From NCBI GenBank assembly GCA_017543285.1, contig JAFYGK010000028.1, positions 1 to 64,000 on the forward strand: a stretch of DNA of 64,000 bases, given 5' to 3'. The translations under genes and the position numbers were made by a program. The stretch's first letter is position 1. Each line of letters opens with the position of its first letter. This document shows, one piece after another, positions 62,162-64,000 of the stretch. This stretch comes from Clostridia bacterium. Lineage in GTDB: Bacteria > Bacillota > Clostridia > Oscillospirales > Acutalibacteraceae. The notes under the pieces are model-generated. The model was not told where the DNA came from. It ran no database searches and worked only from the letters and a program-made list of their open reading frames with translations.

Positions 62162-64000
62162 ATGGATAGATATGTCGGAAAAAGACTTGACGGCAGATAT
62201 GAGATAATGAGCGTTATCGGCGTCGGCGGAATGGCTGTCGTCTATAAGGCGCGCGATATAGTTGACGATCGCGTTGTCGCCGTCAAAATCCTCAAGGACG
62301 AATACCACAACAACGAGGAATTCCGCACACGTTTCAGAACAGAGTGCAAGGCCATTGCCGTTTTATCTCACCCGAATATCGTCAAGATTTATGACGTCAG
62401 CTTCGGCGACAGGCTGGAGTATATCGTTATGGAGTATGTCGACGGCATAACCCTGAAGGAATACGTTCAGCAGCAGGGAAGAGTACGCTGGAGCGAGGTT
62501 GTGCATTTTACGCTGCAAATCCTTAAGGCGCTGCAGCATGCTCACGACAAAGGCATTATCCACAGAGACATAAAGTCGCAGAACATAATGCTCATGCGCA
62601 ACGGCACGATAAAGGTCATGGATTTCGGCATCGCCAGGTTCAATAATCTTGAACCCAACGGCCGCGCAGGCGAAGCAATCGGTTCCGTGCATTATATCAG
62701 CCCGGAGCAGGCGAGAGGCGAAATGGTCGACGAGCGTTCGGATATCTATTCTGTAGGTATCATTATGTATGAAATGCTGTCCGGCAGACTTCCCTTTGAC
62801 GGCGACAATACCGTGGCCATTGCCATAAAACAGATGGAATCACAGCCTGCTTCCATAAGGGAGCAGAATCCCACCGTTCCGGAAGGTCTCGAAGAGATCA
62901 CCATGAAAGCGATCGCAAAGGACAAGAATTCCCGTTATCAGTCCGCCGCAACGATGATCGCTGATATAGAAAAATTCAAAAGCAATCCGAATATAAGGTT
63001 TAATTATAAATATTTCGTTGATGAAACGCCGACAAGATTTGTCAGCGCGGCTGCAGCGGCTTCTGCTGAAAAGCAGGCGGAAAAGCCCAAAATGCAGAAC
63101 CAGCCGACAAGACCGGCTCCCGTCAATCAGAGCAAGTCGGCAGACGGCAGAACCGTTCAGAGAACGGCGCAGCCTGTCCGTCAGCCGGCACGACAGCCAG
63201 TCCGTCAGCCGGCAAAGCAACCGGTGAAAGCTCCTGCAAGACAGCCGGTCAAGCAGCAGCCTTCCCGCCAGCCTCAGGCGGGCCGTCCGGCCGGTAAAAG
63301 CGACACCAAAGGCAAAAAAAGATACGTATACTATGACGATGATGAATACGACAGGCCCAAACGCCGCTCGATCCTTCCGCTTCTGGCGGCAGTATTGGCT
63401 TGCTTTATTCTGTTCGGAACCGTCTGCGTCGTCTATATTGATGAGCTGACAGGAATATTCACGCAGGATCAGAAAACGGTTGAGGTTCCCAAGCTGGTTG
63501 GAATGCTTCTGCGCGACGCTAATGAAAAATATTCCGATTCGCTGATTATTTCGGTAATGAATGAGCAGTTCAGCGCCGATTATCCAGAAGGTACTATTTT
63601 GCAGCAGTCCCGAACAGAGGGCCAGAAGGTTGCCAAGCTCACTACAATTCAGGTTGTCGTCAGCAAGGGCACAAAAGGCGAAAAGGTTCCCGACGTTTAC
63701 GGTCAGACAGAGAACGATGCAAGAACTGCCGTTTCAGAAGCCGGATTTGTCGTTCAGCTCGTAGGAATGGGCAGCAATGATGTTGCTGAAGGCTGCGTAA
63801 TCAAGACCGAACCGGAGAGAAACACATCGTTTGCCGAAGGACAGACGGTCATTGTCTTCATCAGCACCGGCCCCATAAAGAATCCCATGAGGGTTCCCAA
63901 TGTCATAGGACTCAAGGAGAATGACGCAAAGGCGCTCATCGAGGAATCCGGACTCAAATATTCCAAGTCGATCCAGAAGGACAGCGACAAGCCTCAGGGC
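62162..64000 (+). CDS. prkC: PASTA-domain Ser/Thr protein kinase PrkC (3' end beyond window)
   Basis: At least 613 codons are present. The kinase domain covers about residues 1-270: GVGGMAVVYKA, catalytic Lys in VAVKIL (K42), HRDIKSQN near 136 and DFGIARF near 155. A Pro/Gln/Arg-rich linker (about 310-385) with repeated RQPV-type units follows, then a membrane helix near 402-424 (ILPLLAAVLACFILFGTVCV), and at least three PASTA domains (from ~440; the third is cut by the window end). PrkC senses muropeptides through PASTA domains and controls growth and spore germination. GGAGAATGGAG precedes the ATG. It continues beyond position 64000. Confidence 0.96.
   Translation, partial: MDRYVGKRLDGRYEIMSVIGVGGMAVVYKARDIVDDRVVAVKILKDEYHNNEEFRTRFRTECKAIAVLSHPNIVKIYDVSFGDRLEYIVMEYVDGITLKEYVQQQGRVRWSEVVHFTLQILKALQHAHDKGIIHRDIKSQNIMLMRNGTIKVMDFGIARFNNLEPNGRAGEAIGSVHYISPEQARGEMVDERSDIYSVGIIMYEMLSGRLPFDGDNTVAIAIKQMESQPASIREQNPTVPEGLEEITMKAIAKDKNSRYQSAATMIADIEKFKSNPNIRFNYKYFVDETPTRFVSAAAAASAEKQAEKPKMQNQPTRPAPVNQSKSADGRTVQRTAQPVRQPARQPVRQPAKQPVKAPARQPVKQQPSRQPQAGRPAGKSDTKGKKRYVYYDDDEYDRPKRRSILPLLAAVLACFILFGTVCVVYIDELTGIFTQDQKTVEVPKLVGMLLRDANEKYSDSLIISVMNEQFSADYPEGTILQQSRTEGQKVAKLTTIQVVVSKGTKGEKVPDVYGQTENDARTAVSEAGFVVQLVGMGSNDVAEGCVIKTEPERNTSFAEGQTVIVFISTGPIKNPMRVPNVIGLKENDAKALIEESGLKYSKSIQKDSDKPQG

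Overview
The window is a chromosomal segment of an endospore-forming, low-to-moderate GC Gram-positive anaerobe of the class Clostridia, most likely an Oscillospirales/Ruminococcaceae-like gut or rumen bacterium. The reasons are: spoVAD and the ylmC/ymxH and dacF genes (sporulation), a CIRCE-controlled groESL operon, a T-box leader, RemA/YlzA, PrkC/Stp, a sodium-pumping decarboxylase pair, two dockerin-bearing secreted proteins, a Re-citrate-synthase-like enzyme and typical AGGAGG ribosome sites. No phage, insertion sequence, CRISPR array or resistance island was seen. The organism assignment is inference from gene content.

Layout. 0-3.7 kb: tRNA-Ala, an isolated spoVAD, a short FNT-type transporter, an unknown gene and an AlkD-like repair protein. 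3.7-10.7 kb (minus strand): sodium-pump decarboxylase beta and gamma subunits, groEL-groES behind CIRCE, a lipid kinase, a membrane protein with 22-residue repeats and a THUMP rRNA methyltransferase. 10.8-20.2 kb (plus): a histidine phosphatase, leuB, an FG-GAP-like lipoprotein followed by a two-component system, a YqhQ protein with a very long low-complexity tail, prmC and tRNA-Leu. 20.4-28 kb: an ACT protein, ylmC, dacF and pgi, interleaved with two copies of an apparent small RNA gene (minus strand, about 21.0-21.2 and 26.65-26.8 kb) and a small peptide-modification locus (repeat-bearing precursor plus radical SAM/SPASM enzyme), then metF. 28-32 kb: a response regulator/kinase/HtrA envelope-stress operon. 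32-41.7 kb (mostly minus): a CofE-like protein, TrkH-TrkA, a zinc-ribbon protein, a Re-citrate-synthase-like enzyme, an unknown gene, a PrsA-like lipoprotein, asparaginase and a small Smr protein. 41.8-47.9 kb: two secreted dockerin proteins, then a T-box leader controlling an XRE-cupin regulator and an acyl-CoA synthetase. 48-51.5 kb: an S1 protein and the paired TIGR03960/TIGR03936 radical SAM proteins. 51.6-64 kb: the conserved housekeeping run yicC-remA-gmk-rpoZ-priA-def-fmt-yugP-rsmB-rlmN-stp-prkC, cut off by the window end inside prkC.

The most unusual signals are (1) the two related stand-alone RNA genes, each with a perfect-spacing sigma-A promoter, a pyrimidine-rich unpaired core, a hairpin that changes sequence but keeps its pairing between the copies, and a conserved terminator; and (2) the adjacent precursor/radical SAM locus, whose precursor carries three 16-residue repeats with a Y-S-[QE]-P-D core. 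One RNA copy lies directly upstream of that locus, but the precursor has its own promoter, so a functional link is only a possibility.
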